Below are positions 54,195-62,984 of a stretch of 64,000 nucleotides of DNA, in pieces. Both the position numbers and the translations under genes were made by a program. The stretch spans positions 129,821 through 193,820 of the forward strand of contig NZ_JAHKPD010000008.1 in NCBI RefSeq assembly GCF_018860245.1. Direction: 5' to 3'. Numbering within the stretch: the stretch's first letter is position 1; the number at the start of each line of letters is the position of its first letter. This stretch comes from Pseudotamlana agarivorans (lineage in GTDB: Bacteria > Bacteroidota > Bacteroidia > Flavobacteriales > Flavobacteriaceae). The notes beneath the pieces are model-generated. The model was not told the DNA's origin. It made no database searches and was given only the letters and a program-made list of their open reading frames with translations.

Positions 54195-55550
54195 CTAATC
54201 GGTAATTTGAACTTTTTCTGGTTCTGATTGAGTCAGCATTTTTTTGCCTTGTTTATTAAGGATAACGTATCCTATAATACCAGAAATAGTTGAACCTATT
54301 AAAATTCCAATTTTAGCGGAATCCACATAAATGTGATGTTCTGTAAAGGCAAGGCTGGCAATAAATATAGCCATTGTAAAACCAATACCTGCTAAGAAGG
54401 AAACCCCAATAACTTGCGTTTTTGTAATATCGGGTGGAATGCTTATAATTTTTAATTTTTCTGCAAGTAACACAAATATGGAAACTCCTATACTTTTACC
54501 TAATAATAAACAAACTGCAATATTTAATACTAGTACAAAGTCTAGGCCTTCACTACTACTTAATATAACACCTGAATTAGCAAGTGCAAATATAGGAATG
54601 ATAAAGTAAGCTACCCAATCATGTAAATGATGTTCTAAATGTTGCAAAGGGGATTGGTATTTATTGGTCCAATGCTGTAGTTCATCAATTTCCTGAATTT
54701 GTTCAGCTGAAAGAATTGGTTCTTTTAATTCTGAAGATCCTTTAATTTTAGTTGTGATTTCTTCTAATCTTGATAAAAACTGAGACGTATCTACTTTTTG
54801 TCTAATAGGCACAGAGAAAGCTAATAAAATCCCCGCTAAGGTAGGGTGTACACCAGACTTAAGGAATAATATCCAAATGGCTATACCAAAAATAGTCATT
54901 ACAAATTTTGAGAAATAGCCTCTATAAGATAAGAGATATAAAATAGCAATTAACACTAGAGCCGCACCTAAAAGTAGCATTTTAATGGTTCCGGTATAGA
55001 ACAGGGCAATAACGATTACGGCACCTAAATCATCTACAATGGCGAATGCGGTTAAAAATATTTTAAGACTAATAGGAACTTTATCACCGAGTACTTTCAA
55101 TATGGCTAAAGAGAAGGCAATATCTGTGGCCATTGGAATCCCCCAACCGTGTAAGGTATCATCTGGGTGGGTGCTCATAAACTGATTTATAATCACGAAA
55201 AACACCACAGGAATAACCATACCCCCAATAGCTCCAACAAGTGGAAAGGCGAGTTTCTTCGGGGTGTTTAATTCGCCAATTAAAAATTCACGCTTGATCT
55301 CTAATCCAATAAGGAAAAAGAAAACAGCCATAAACCCATCGTTTATCCATAGGATTAAGGGCTTGTATAGTTCAAATCTTTCCGATTTATACCCCAAGTG
55401 GTACTCCCAAAGTGCTGTATAACCCGCCGAATACGGAGAATTTGCCCAAGCCAAGGCTAAAATAGCTGCGAAAAGCAGCAGTATACCACTAAAACTCTCA
55501 ATCTTGATGAATTTTTGAATTGGTGATAAAATATTATTTTTCGGTTCCAT
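54195..55550 (-). CDS. nhaA: Na+/H+ antiporter NhaA
   Basis: 451 residues (longer than E. coli, 388). It exports sodium in exchange for protons. Conserved acidic pair is in AFAIVDDLGAVIVIA near 168; other motifs are MAVFFFLIGLEIKREFL near 76 and ATDIAFSLAIL near 141. A charged insert (about 255-300, EITTKIKGSSELKEPILS) precedes the C-terminal helices. Between the heme genes, it fits a marine salty habitat but is not a heme function. Confidence 0.94.
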   Translation of the reverse strand: MEPKNNILSPIQKFIKIESFSGILLLFAAILALAWANSPYSAGYTALWEYHLGYKSERFELYKPLILWINDGFMAVFFFLIGLEIKREFLIGELNTPKKLAFPLVGAIGGMVIPVVFFVIINQFMSTHPDDTLHGWGIPMATDIAFSLAILKVLGDKVPISLKIFLTAFAIVDDLGAVIVIALFYTGTIKMLLLGAALVLIAILYLLSYRGYFSKFVMTIFGIAIWILFLKSGVHPTLAGILLAFSVPIRQKVDTSQFLSRLEEITTKIKGSSELKEPILSAEQIQEIDELQHWTNKYQSPLQHLEHHLHDWVAYFIIPIFALANSGVILSSSEGLDFVLVLNIAVCLLLGKSIGVSIFVLLAEKLKIISIPPDITKTQVIGVSFLAGIGFTMAIFIASLAFTEHHIYVDSAKIGILIGSTISGIIGYVILNKQGKKMLTQSEPEKVQITD

Positions 55551-55564
55551 ATAACTAAACTTTT

Positions 55565-56314
55565 TTAATTTTTCTTATTTAAAACCTTAACGGTTTCGGT
55601 TGTCGCGGCTGTTACCGAAAGGGGTAAAACCAATAGCACTCCAACGATTGGAATGAAGAGACAAAGCATAAATACAATGCCGTTTCCAATGGCTAATCCA
55701 CGATTTTCACGAACAAAATTTATACTGTTTTTATAGTTGTAATGACGTTCTAAGGTATAGTCCATGTTTCCAAATCCTGCATAATACGATTGTAGAAAAA
55801 ATAGGGTTATCGTAGAAAATATATTTACAATCGGAATAAATTTTAATACTAAGATAGGAATTGTAAATAATAACTCTCGAATTAAATTTCGAATGTTAAT
55901 ACGAATACCGCGCCATAATTGTGATGTAAATGAGCTGTTTCTATGCAAATAATTTGGGCTTCCGGTATGTCCTGTTAAATGTGTTTCAATTATTTCTGAA
56001 ACAGGACTCATAAACGGTGCCGATAAAGCCATGATTATATGTTTAAATAGAATCAAGCCTATGGCTATAATCATAAGAAGCCCCAGAATGGTTCCAAGTG
56101 CTGTAAAGGCTGTTTTGCCCCAGTCCCATATCCAAACTTCTGCGATGTAAGCGCCTAGGTTATCAGATAAGCTATATGCAGCAAAGCTTATAAGGCTTGC
56201 TGTAACAACACTTATAAGCATTGGGATTGCAAAAAACTTCCAAAGCTTTAGTTTTGATAATAAACTAAAAGCTCCTAAGTATGCTTTAATTCCTGATGTT
56301 ATGCTTTTTAACAT
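55565..56314 (-). CDS. EI24/CysZ-like integral membrane protein
   Basis: 249 residues with about four to five hydrophobic segments (approximately 30-50, 70-95, 150-175, 205-235). Text FMSPVSEIIETHLTGHTG near 100 and LTVNIFST-like FIPIVNIFSTITLFFLQSYYAGFGNMDY near 162 match the EI24/CysZ domain family of sulfate/other transporters. Actual substrate unknown. It is 14 bases upstream of nhaA. Confidence 0.8.
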   Translation of the reverse strand: MLKSITSGIKAYLGAFSLLSKLKLWKFFAIPMLISVVTASLISFAAYSLSDNLGAYIAEVWIWDWGKTAFTALGTILGLLMIIAIGLILFKHIIMALSAPFMSPVSEIIETHLTGHTGSPNYLHRNSSFTSQLWRGIRINIRNLIRELLFTIPILVLKFIPIVNIFSTITLFFLQSYYAGFGNMDYTLERHYNYKNSINFVRENRGLAIGNGIVFMLCLFIPIVGVLLVLPLSVTAATTETVKVLNKKN

Positions 56315-56391
56315 AGTTTTGTTTACGACTATAGTTAGGAAAGCATTAATTTAATTCTGAAAATTACACAGAACTTCAGGCTTTCACAAAC

Positions 56392-57420
56392 TTAAGCGTT
56401 GTATTCTTTTACGGCGTCTATAAACGCTTTGGCGTGGTCTAATGGAATATGTGGTAGAATACCATGACCTAGGTTAACAATATATTTATCTTTACCAAAC
56501 TCATTAATCATTTGGTGTACCATTTTTTTAATTTCTGCTGGAGGCGATAGCAAACGTACAGGGTCAAAATTTCCTTGTAGTGTGATGTTTCCACCAGTTA
56601 AGTAACGTGCATTTTGTGGCGAACAAGTCCAATCAACTCCTAGTGCCGAAGCGTTACTTTTTGCCATTTCACCAAGGGCAAACCAGCAGCCTTTACCAAA
56701 GGCTATTACAGGCGCATCGTCTTTTAATGCTTCAATAATTTGGTTGATGTATTGCCATGAAAATTCTTGATAATCGGTTGGCGATAACATGCCTCCCCAA
56801 GAATCGAAAACTTGAACGGCGTTAACACCAGCTTTTACTTTCTCTTTTAAGTAAGCAATTGTGGTGTCTGTAATTTTTTGTAATAATTGATGTGCTGCAA
56901 TTGGGTTTGTAAAGCAAAATTCTTTGGCTTTATCGAAATTTTTGCTGCCTTGGCCTTGTACACAGTAGCACAAAATAGTCCAAGGTGATCCCGCAAAACC
57001 AATTAACGGAATATCATTATTAAGTAACTCTTTTGTGGCTTTAATACCTTCGTAAACATAGTTTAAGGCGTCCTTAACATCGGGAACGATTACGTTGTCT
57101 ACATCTTTTTGAGTACGAATAGGATTTGGTAAATAAGGGCCGAAATTAGGCTTCATTTGCACCTCAATATTCATTGCTTGAGGAATTACCAATATGTCAC
57201 TAAACAAAATAGCTGCGTCCATACCGTAACGCCTAATAGGTTGTACGGTAATTTCACTAGCTAATTCTGGAGTCTGGCAACGTGTAAAAAAATCATATTT
57301 TTCACGAATGGCCATAAATTCTGGTAAATAGCGTCCAGCTTGACGCATCATCCATACTGGCGGACGTTCAACAGTTTCTCCTTTTAATGCTCTTAAAAAT
57401 AAATCGTTTTTAATACTCAT
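56392..57420 (-). CDS. hemE: uroporphyrinogen decarboxylase
   Basis: 342 residues. It removes four carboxyl groups from uroporphyrinogen [20 protein letters not shown] at 19-35 and the [26 protein letters not shown] segment (near 142) are family signatures, with FDSWGGML near 206 and [11 protein letters not shown] near 316. A short hairpin lies just upstream of its ATG in the probable leader. Confidence 0.97.
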   Translation of the reverse strand: MSIKNDLFLRALKGETVERPPVWMMRQAGRYLPEFMAIREKYDFFTRCQTPELASEITVQPIRRYGMDAAILFSDILVIPQAMNIEVQMKPNFGPYLPNPIRTQKDVDNVIVPDVKDALNYVYEGIKATKELLNNDIPLIGFAGSPWTILCYCVQGQGSKNFDKAKEFCFTNPIAAHQLLQKITDTTIAYLKEKVKAGVNAVQVFDSWGGMLSPTDYQEFSWQYINQIIEALKDDAPVIAFGKGCWFALGEMAKSNASALGVDWTCSPQNARYLTGGNITLQGNFDPVRLLSPPAEIKKMVHQMINEFGKDKYIVNLGHGILPHIPLDHAKAFIDAVKEYNA

Positions 57421-57425
57421 ATTTT

Positions 57426-57443
57426 TTTCCGCGAAAGCGGGAA
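57426..57443. repeat. small palindrome TTTCCGC-GAAA-GCGGGAA directly upstream of hemE
   Basis: Seven-base arms with one mismatch around GAAA; on the minus strand this reads TTCCCGC-TTTC-GCGGAAA. It is six bases from the hemE ATG, in the region where the ribosome binds. It shares its pattern with the palindromes at 20695 and 23058. Confidence 0.5.
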
Positions 57444-57608
57444 TCTTTTTATTTGAAACTAAAAAGCGTGTAAATCTAATTGATAAATGATTGCTCCAAA
57501 ATGATATTTATCATAATTTTCTACTTTGAACTAAAAAAAATAGATTTATTTAATCTGATTTAATTTTTCAAAGCTTTTTCCGTTTCTATAGTTTATAAAT
57601 TTTCAAAA

Positions 57609-59183
57609 TTATTGGGCGTAATGTGTATTGACTAATTCAATAACGCTTTCAACAGTAGGGACTTTTGCAATGCGAACATCGCTAAAATGTTTTCTTGCTT
57701 CGTTTGCTGTGGTTTCTCCAATACAGAAAGCAATCACCTCTGTTTTATTTTTCTGAACAAAACTTTCAACTGTTGAAGGACTATAAAACATAGCGCTTTC
57801 GATAGTATCGGCAACTTTGAAACCATCAAATTTAGTTTGATAGGCTTCAACTTCGGTTACCTTAATGTTATTTTCTTCAAGAATATTTGGTAAATCGTCT
57901 AATCTTAAATCACTACAGAAATAGGTGACTTCTGTGCCATCTATATACTCTACTAAATACTCAGCTAATTTTTTAGCATTGTTTTCAGTGTGGGTTACTT
58001 TGCCAATTTTCTTTTCAACTAAACGTTTGGTACGACGACCAACACAATAGATGTTTTTAAATTGTAGTTCTATAGCAGAATAGTTGGTTGTTAACGATTC
58101 AACGGCGTTTTTACTCGTAATGATGACGTTTTGAATCTCGTTTTTCAAGAATCGTGGGTGGATACGATTTAAGCTAATTTTTATAAAATCTGAGCTTTCT
58201 GCAACCGCTTTTTCATGAAACAACAAACGCTGATCTTCAGTAAATGATTTGGTTGAAAACACATTGGTTTGCTTGTTAGACTTTATTTTGTCCATTAAGC
58301 GTTTCCCGCCGCGTTCGATTACAAAATCGGCACAAAATTGAGCCATATCACTATGTTCACCTAGTTTTTTAACACGGGTAACATCAATACGTTTAGAGCC
58401 ATCTTCACTTAATAAGACCCCTTTAAAGTTGATTTCTTCGTCTTTTATATAAGCTAAAGCGCCAATAGGTGCGGTACATCCGCCTTCTAATTTATTAAGA
58501 AATTCACGTTCAATAGTTGTGCAAATTTCTGTTTCTTCGTGGTTTAATTCTGCGCAAGCTGTTCTTGTAAATTCATCAGCTTCTAAAGCAGTAATCATGA
58601 TAGCGCCTTGTGCCGGAGCTGGAATCATCCAATCTAAATTAAATGATTCTTCTGGGCGAATACCAATTCTTCCTATACCAGCAGCAGCGAAAATTGCGCC
58701 GTTCCAATCGTTGTCTTCTAATTTTTGAAGACGCGAATTTACATTGCCACGTAAATCTACAATAGTATGCGTTGGAAAACGGTTTAACCATTGCGCACGA
58801 CGTCTTAAACTACCGGTTGCGATTACTGCGTTTTTCGACCCTAAAAACTCTTCATTGTTTTTAAAAACCAAAGTATCGTTTACATTACCACGTTTTAATA
58901 CAGCCGCTTGTACAATGCCTTTTGGTAAAACGGTAGGCACATCTTTTAAAGAATGTACGGCAATATCGATATCGTCATTTAACATGGCGATATCTAGGGT
59001 TCTTGTAAAAATTCCTGTAATACCGAGTTCGTAAAGGGGTTTATCTAAAACTAAATCGCCTGTAGATTTTACAGGAACGAGTGTGGTTTTATGCCCTAAA
59101 GCTTCAAGTTGCGTTTTTACAATGTTGGCTTGGTATAGTGCTAATTCACTATCACGTGTACCAATTCTTATGATTTTAGACAT
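57609..59183 (-). CDS. hemCD: fused hydroxymethylbilane synthase / uroporphyrinogen-III synthase
   Basis: 524 residues, two consecutive heme enzymes. Residues 1-about 305 are HemC: RIGTRDSELALYQA near the N-terminus, DIAVHSLKDVPT near residue 73 and Cys236 in EGGCTAPIGALAY, the expected dipyrromethane-binding cysteine. Residues about 320-524 are HemD with NVIITSKNAVESLTTNY, YFCSDLRLDDLP and AFCIGETTANEARK. The fusion passes hydroxymethylbilane directly to the cyclising enzyme, which would limit its spontaneous ring closure to uroporphyrinogen I (inference). It overlaps the hemA stop by eight bases. Confidence 0.95.
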   Translation of the reverse strand: MSKIIRIGTRDSELALYQANIVKTQLEALGHKTTLVPVKSTGDLVLDKPLYELGITGIFTRTLDIAMLNDDIDIAVHSLKDVPTVLPKGIVQAAVLKRGNVNDTLVFKNNEEFLGSKNAVIATGSLRRRAQWLNRFPTHTIVDLRGNVNSRLQKLEDNDWNGAIFAAAGIGRIGIRPEESFNLDWMIPAPAQGAIMITALEADEFTRTACAELNHEETEICTTIEREFLNKLEGGCTAPIGALAYIKDEEINFKGVLLSEDGSKRIDVTRVKKLGEHSDMAQFCADFVIERGGKRLMDKIKSNKQTNVFSTKSFTEDQRLLFHEKAVAESSDFIKISLNRIHPRFLKNEIQNVIITSKNAVESLTTNYSAIELQFKNIYCVGRRTKRLVEKKIGKVTHTENNAKKLAEYLVEYIDGTEVTYFCSDLRLDDLPNILEENNIKVTEVEAYQTKFDGFKVADTIESAMFYSPSTVESFVQKNKTEVIAFCIGETTANEARKHFSDVRIAKVPTVESVIELVNTHYAQ

Positions 59184-60438
59184 TTTTTGCTGTGGGTTCT
59201 AACTGAAACACTTTTTTAATAAGCTCTAAACTATCGTTTGTAGAGATATTATCATCTTTAAGGTGATGCGCAAAGTGATTTGTTATTTTTTGTATGATAT
59301 TGTTGCTAATTAATTCGGCTTGTGCTTCATTGAAATCAGCATTTTTCTTGCGTTGTGTATCTAATTCCGCAGCAGCGAAATCGGATAATTTGTGTTTTAA
59401 AGCCTTAATGGTTGGGGCAAACTTTCTAGTTTCTAACCAACTATTAAATTCGGCTTGAATAGCTTCTATAATCGCTTCCGCGGAAGGGATATGCGCTTTG
59501 CGAGCCTCCAGGGTTTGATCTGTAATTTGCGATAAATGATCTAAATGTACCAAGGACACATGGTCCAATTCTTCAACATCAGAATTGACGTTTTTAGGAA
59601 TCGATAAATCTAAAATTAAAAGTGGTTTTTTAGACTGAATAATGTGCTTGTCTATGGTTGGACGTTGCGCCCCAGTAGCCACAATAAGGATGTCGGTTTG
59701 GTTTATTTCTTCCTGTAAATTCGCATAATCTTTAACCACCAAGTTAAACTTACCAGCTATTTGTTCGGCGCGTGTTTTTGTACGGTTAATAAGGGTAATG
59801 TGTTCGTTTTTAGTGTGTTTTACTAAGTTTTCACAAGTGTTTCTTCCTATTTTACCGGTTCCGAATAAAAGAATGTTTTTATCTGAAACGTTTTCTATGG
59901 TGTTTAATATGTATTGTACAGAAGCAAAAGATACAGAAGTTGCACCCGAAGAAATATCGGTTTCTGTTTTTATGCGTTTACTGGCTTGAATTACCGCATT
60001 TACTAAACGTTCTGTATAATTGTTTAGTAAGCCGTGTTTTCTTGAAAGTTTAGTGCTAATTTTTAACTGACTTATAATCTCGAAATCTCCAAGAATCTGA
60101 CTGTCTAAACCAGAGCCCACACGAAACATATGCGAAACGGCTTCGTTGTTTTTATAAACGTAGGCTACTTTTTGAAATTCTTCAAGCGTACCTCTTGTGT
60201 TATCGCAAAGCAATTGGATGAGTTGAAATGGGTGTTCAGCGAAACCGTAAATTTCGGTTCTATTACAAGTTGAAGTTACCACGAGACTTTCTATACCGTT
60301 TTCTTTTGCTTGACTAAGTAATGTGCGTTTAGCATCTTCGTCTAAGCTAAAGTGGCCTCTAATTTCGGCATCGGCTTTTTTATAACTTAAGCCTATGGCG
60401 TAAAAGTAAGAACTACGTGAAATAATTTGGTTGTGCAT
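59176..60438 (-). CDS. hemA: glutamyl-tRNA reductase
   Basis: 420 residues. Reduces glutamyl-tRNA to glutamate-1-semialdehyde with NADPH, the committed step of C5 heme synthesis. Nucleophile Cys58 in VTSTCNRTEIYG; GSGLDSQILGDFEI near 108; NADPH-binding fold LLFGTGKIGRNTCENL near 195; C-terminal dimerisation helices with SWLETRKFAPTIKAL near 330. hemL (next step) is not in the window. It heads the minus-strand heme cluster. Confidence 0.96.
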   Translation of the reverse strand: MHNQIISRSSYFYAIGLSYKKADAEIRGHFSLDEDAKRTLLSQAKENGIESLVVTSTCNRTEIYGFAEHPFQLIQLLCDNTRGTLEEFQKVAYVYKNNEAVSHMFRVGSGLDSQILGDFEIISQLKISTKLSRKHGLLNNYTERLVNAVIQASKRIKTETDISSGATSVSFASVQYILNTIENVSDKNILLFGTGKIGRNTCENLVKHTKNEHITLINRTKTRAEQIAGKFNLVVKDYANLQEEINQTDILIVATGAQRPTIDKHIIQSKKPLLILDLSIPKNVNSDVEELDHVSLVHLDHLSQITDQTLEARKAHIPSAEAIIEAIQAEFNSWLETRKFAPTIKALKHKLSDFAAAELDTQRKKNADFNEAQAELISNNIIQKITNHFAHHLKDDNISTNDSLELIKKVFQLEPTAKNV

Positions 60439-60461
60439 GCTGGTGGCTCAATATAAGATGA

Positions 60462-60469
60462 CAAATGTA
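60462..60469 (-). promoter_or_regulatory. predicted -7 element of hemA (TACATTTG)
   Basis: On the minus strand TACATTTG fits TAnnTTTG, 23 bases before the hemA ATG. No TTG was found 19-21 bases further upstream. Confidence 0.45.
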
Positions 60470-60537
60470 TAGCGCAGGCTTCTTAAAAAATAACGCTTAA
60501 AGAACTATTAGTGTCGCTAGTGGTTTTTTAGCGTTGT

Positions 60538-60558
60538 TTTTCATGATTATCATGGAAA
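60538..60558. promoter_or_regulatory. Fur-box-like palindrome TTTTCATGATTATCATGGAAA
   Basis: A near-perfect 21-bp palindrome with core CATGATTATCATG (60542-60554). Aligned by its centre to the E. coli Fur consensus GATAATGATAATCATTATC, the inner ATGAT and ATCAT halves match completely. It lies 69 bases beyond the hemA -7 element and directly upstream of the araC -7 box, in the shared spacer of divergent heme and regulator genes. Confidence 0.5.
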
Positions 60559-60563
60559 TATGC

Positions 60564-60571
60564 TATTTTCG
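60564..60571 (+). promoter_or_regulatory. weak -7 element of the AraC-type gene (TATTTTCG)
   Basis: TATTTTCG is one mismatch from TAnnTTTG and lies 58 bases before the araC ATG, immediately downstream of the Fur-box-like palindrome, which would overlap its -33 region. Confidence 0.35.
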
Positions 60572-60628
60572 TATGAAAACAGGGCGATTTTGCGCTATTA
60601 ATTTAGAACGAATCTAAATAAAAAGACA

Positions 60629-61528
60629 ATGAAGGAAGATTTACATACCGATAAAAGTATCGCTAAAAGTACTTTTAATGAAACAACGGTTGAAGATGGT
60701 GTTACGGTACTTACTTTTAAAAATGAGAGTAGTGAAATGCAATCGGCTGTAAAAGATATAGATAGTGATTTTATCCAGTTTCATTTTTGTGTTAAAGGTT
60801 CCAGTCAGTTTCTTTTTAATGAAGGACGTTATAAGTTAAGTATTCTTGAAGAGAATTCGTTGTTGTTGTATAATCCGCAGCGCGATTTACCTATTCATTT
60901 AGAGATTAATCCGCATTCTTGGATGGTTTCAGTTTTAATTTCAATTAAAAAATTTCATGGCTTTTTTTCTCACGAGGCCGATTACATTACTTTTTTAAGT
61001 GAAGATAATAAGGATAAAAAATATTATAAAGATGGCGTTATTTCACCATCTATGGCGATTGTATTAAATCAAATTATTAATTATAATTTAAATGCTTCCA
61101 TTAAAGCCCTTTATTTTAAAGGTAAAGCTTATGAGTTACTAAGCTTATATTTTAATAGAAGTGAAGATGCCGATGTTGAGCAATGTCCGTTTTTGGTAGA
61201 CGAAACCAATGTCATAAAAATAAGAAAAGCTAAAGATATTATTGTTGCGCGTATGGCAGAACCACCAAGTTTGCAAGAACTTGCAGATGAAATTGGCTTA
61301 AGTCTTAAAAAATTAAAAGAAGGCTTTAAACAAATTTATGGCGATTCTGTTTTTAGTTTTTTATTTGATTATAAAATGGAAGTAGCTAGAAAATTGTTAG
61401 AGTCTGGTGAGAACAATGTAAACGAAGTAGGGTTGAAAGTAGGTTATAGTACTTCGAGTCATTTTATTTCAGCCTTTAAAAAGAAATATGGTACCACGCC
61501 TAAAAAATATATTATGTCTTTAAGTTGA
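60629..61528 (+). CDS. AraC family transcriptional regulator
   Basis: 299 residues. The C-terminal 100 residues form the double helix-turn-helix: IIVARMAEPPSLQELADEIGLSLKKLKEGFKQIYG and then NVNEVGLKVGYSTSSHFISAFKKKYGTTPKKY. The N-terminal part (about 20-180) is a cupin-like sensing region with FHFCVKGSSQFLFN. It is transcribed away from hemA with a shared regulatory spacer, so control of heme synthesis or iron uptake is plausible; siderophore-type AraC regulators show a similar layout (inference). The effector is unknown. Confidence 0.88.
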   Translation: MKEDLHTDKSIAKSTFNETTVEDGVTVLTFKNESSEMQSAVKDIDSDFIQFHFCVKGSSQFLFNEGRYKLSILEENSLLLYNPQRDLPIHLEINPHSWMVSVLISIKKFHGFFSHEADYITFLSEDNKDKKYYKDGVISPSMAIVLNQIINYNLNASIKALYFKGKAYELLSLYFNRSEDADVEQCPFLVDETNVIKIRKAKDIIVARMAEPPSLQELADEIGLSLKKLKEGFKQIYGDSVFSFLFDYKMEVARKLLESGENNVNEVGLKVGYSTSSHFISAFKKKYGTTPKKYIMSLS

Positions 61529-61613
61529 ATTGGGTGCGCTCGATTTGACTTTCTGTTAAAAATTTATTTTATGAGTGTATAACTAACTGTTTGTCAATAT
61601 AAATCTTCTTAAT

Positions 61614-61781
61614 ATGAAATATTTAACTCCCGAAATTGCGGCTTTTTACGAGAATATGAGTAAAAAATCTTTAGTTCGTGCTGGCACGTCTTGTGGTATT
61701 TTTCAAGAATGTGACTATGATAATAAAGACCAAGACGTTTATAAGGAATATTTGGAGCGCAAACATACTAACGAAAAATAG
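61614..61781 (+). CDS. small protein of unknown function (55 residues)
   Basis: ATG 61614 to TAG 61781, 85 bases after the AraC stop. Text is MKYLTPEIAAFYENMSKK, then SLVRAGTSCGIFQECDYD and KEYLERKHTNEK. It is hydrophilic, has two cysteines spaced by six residues, and codon use fits the neighbours. It looks like a real small gene possibly co-transcribed with the regulator, but homology has not been tested. Confidence 0.5.
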   Translation: MKYLTPEIAAFYENMSKKSLVRAGTSCGIFQECDYDNKDQDVYKEYLERKHTNEK

Positions 61782-62035
61782 TGATAAATAATTCATAATA
61801 AACGGGTTATAAAGCTAATATTTTACAATATCGAAAGAAAAATCTTTCTAAAACTTACACTTCATCGATTATTTATGTATATAAACACCACTTATATAAG
61901 TTTTTACATATATTGGTAGGGTACAATATGCTATCCAACTTAGTAAGGAATGTTTTAATAAATGAATCATTCGCTCCCTCATCCGCTAGGTAAAAAAAAG
62001 TATTTTAATAAACCTAAATAATTATACTAACCGAG

Positions 62036-62043
62036 TAAATTTG
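62036..62043 (+). promoter_or_regulatory. predicted -7 element (TAAATTTG) of the lipoprotein gene at 62085
   Basis: TAAATTTG matches TAnnTTTG 41 bases before the ATG at 62085. The preceding 61782-62035 is AT-rich with no gene. No TTG at the ideal distance. Confidence 0.4.
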
Positions 62044-62084
62044 GAGGGCTATCAACACCTTTAAGTTTGCTGAATAACTTAACC

Positions 62085-62834
62085 ATGATGAAAACTTTAC
62101 TAAAAACATTATTAATTTTTTGCGTGATTGTATCATGTAAAACAAACGGATCGGAAACAAAAGTAGCAAGTGATTGTGATTTATTTCAAATAGGTCATTA
62201 TAAGTTTTATAACCCTAGGGTTTATGAGCATCCGGTGATTTTTGAAAAAGGAAATCATAACTTATTAAACAAGGATTTTAAACCTGTTTGGTATGATGGG
62301 TATTGTGCAGAAAACTTGCCTTCTCATTTCGCAACAAAAGATGAGTATTTAAAATACATTCCAACTGCAAGGATCAATAAAGAAGGACGTGCGCCATTCG
62401 ATTCATTTTATGAAGTAAATAAAAAAAGTGTAAAAGGAAAGCCGGGAATTTATCATGATGATTACCATTTATTATTTAGAGGTACTGTAAGTGTGAAAAA
62501 CCTAAAGTCTGACAAGCAATATCTTTTAGTAGCTGGTAAAAACTACATTTTAAAAGAAGAAGATTTTGATAAAAATACTGAGTTTTATGAGCCTAGTGTA
62601 AAAAATATGTTTGCTTATTTACTGGAAGATGGTGTGTATAAGGCGGTAGATATTGATGAGGTATTAGGAGCCTTTAGTAAAGCACAACATGAAAAAGTGT
62701 TTGAAGTATTAAACGTAAAAAAGCTGGTAAATTCGGTATGTGTTGAAAGCGTTAATACACAAGGTAAACCTAATTTTGATAGTGCATCATTACCAAAATG
62801 GGTTTATAACAAATCTCAAGTAAGTAATATGTAA
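62085..62834 (+). CDS. predicted lipoprotein of unknown function
   Basis: 249 residues from ATG 62085 (or 62088). Leader LLKTLLIFCVIVSC has a lipobox with Cys. The mature protein carries HYKFYNPRVYEHPVIFEKGN, WYDGYCAENLPSHFATKDEYLKYIP, and DKQYLLVAGKNYILKEEDF; charged and polar with three to four Cys. No domain recognised. It lies between the AraC and small-protein genes and hemH, with its own terminator, so it may not belong to the heme system. Confidence 0.72.
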   Translation: MMKTLLKTLLIFCVIVSCKTNGSETKVASDCDLFQIGHYKFYNPRVYEHPVIFEKGNHNLLNKDFKPVWYDGYCAENLPSHFATKDEYLKYIPTARINKEGRAPFDSFYEVNKKSVKGKPGIYHDDYHLLFRGTVSVKNLKSDKQYLLVAGKNYILKEEDFDKNTEFYEPSVKNMFAYLLEDGVYKAVDIDEVLGAFSKAQHEKVFEVLNVKKLVNSVCVESVNTQGKPNFDSASLPKWVYNKSQVSNM

Positions 62835-62869
62835 AAAATTTTATATTCCAAACCAAAACTAACCAACCA

Positions 62870-62905
62870 AAAGAGCTCCATTTTATATAAGTGGAGCTTT
62901 TTTTT
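62870..62905 (+). terminator. intrinsic terminator after the lipoprotein gene
   Basis: AGCTCCA (62874-62880) and TGGAGCT (62892-62898) with an 11-base loop, then eight T. It lies 36 bases after the lipoprotein stop. Confidence 0.88.
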
Positions 62906-62958
62906 GCTTTCTAGTTGTCCACTTTACTTATTTTAAGCGCTATTAAATTTATGTATTG

Positions 62959-62966
62959 TATTTTTG
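62959..62966 (+). promoter_or_regulatory. predicted -7 element of hemH (TATTTTTG)
   Basis: TATTTTTG fits TAnnTTTG, 18 bases before the hemH ATG, after the lipoprotein terminator. No TTG at 19-21 bases upstream. Confidence 0.45.
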
Positions 62967-62984
62967 TAGCAACTAAGAAGATCG

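Noticed and set aside
54195..55550. Considered nhaA as part of a heme transport system
   Set aside because: All motifs fit a standard sodium/proton antiporter; position alone does not change the call.
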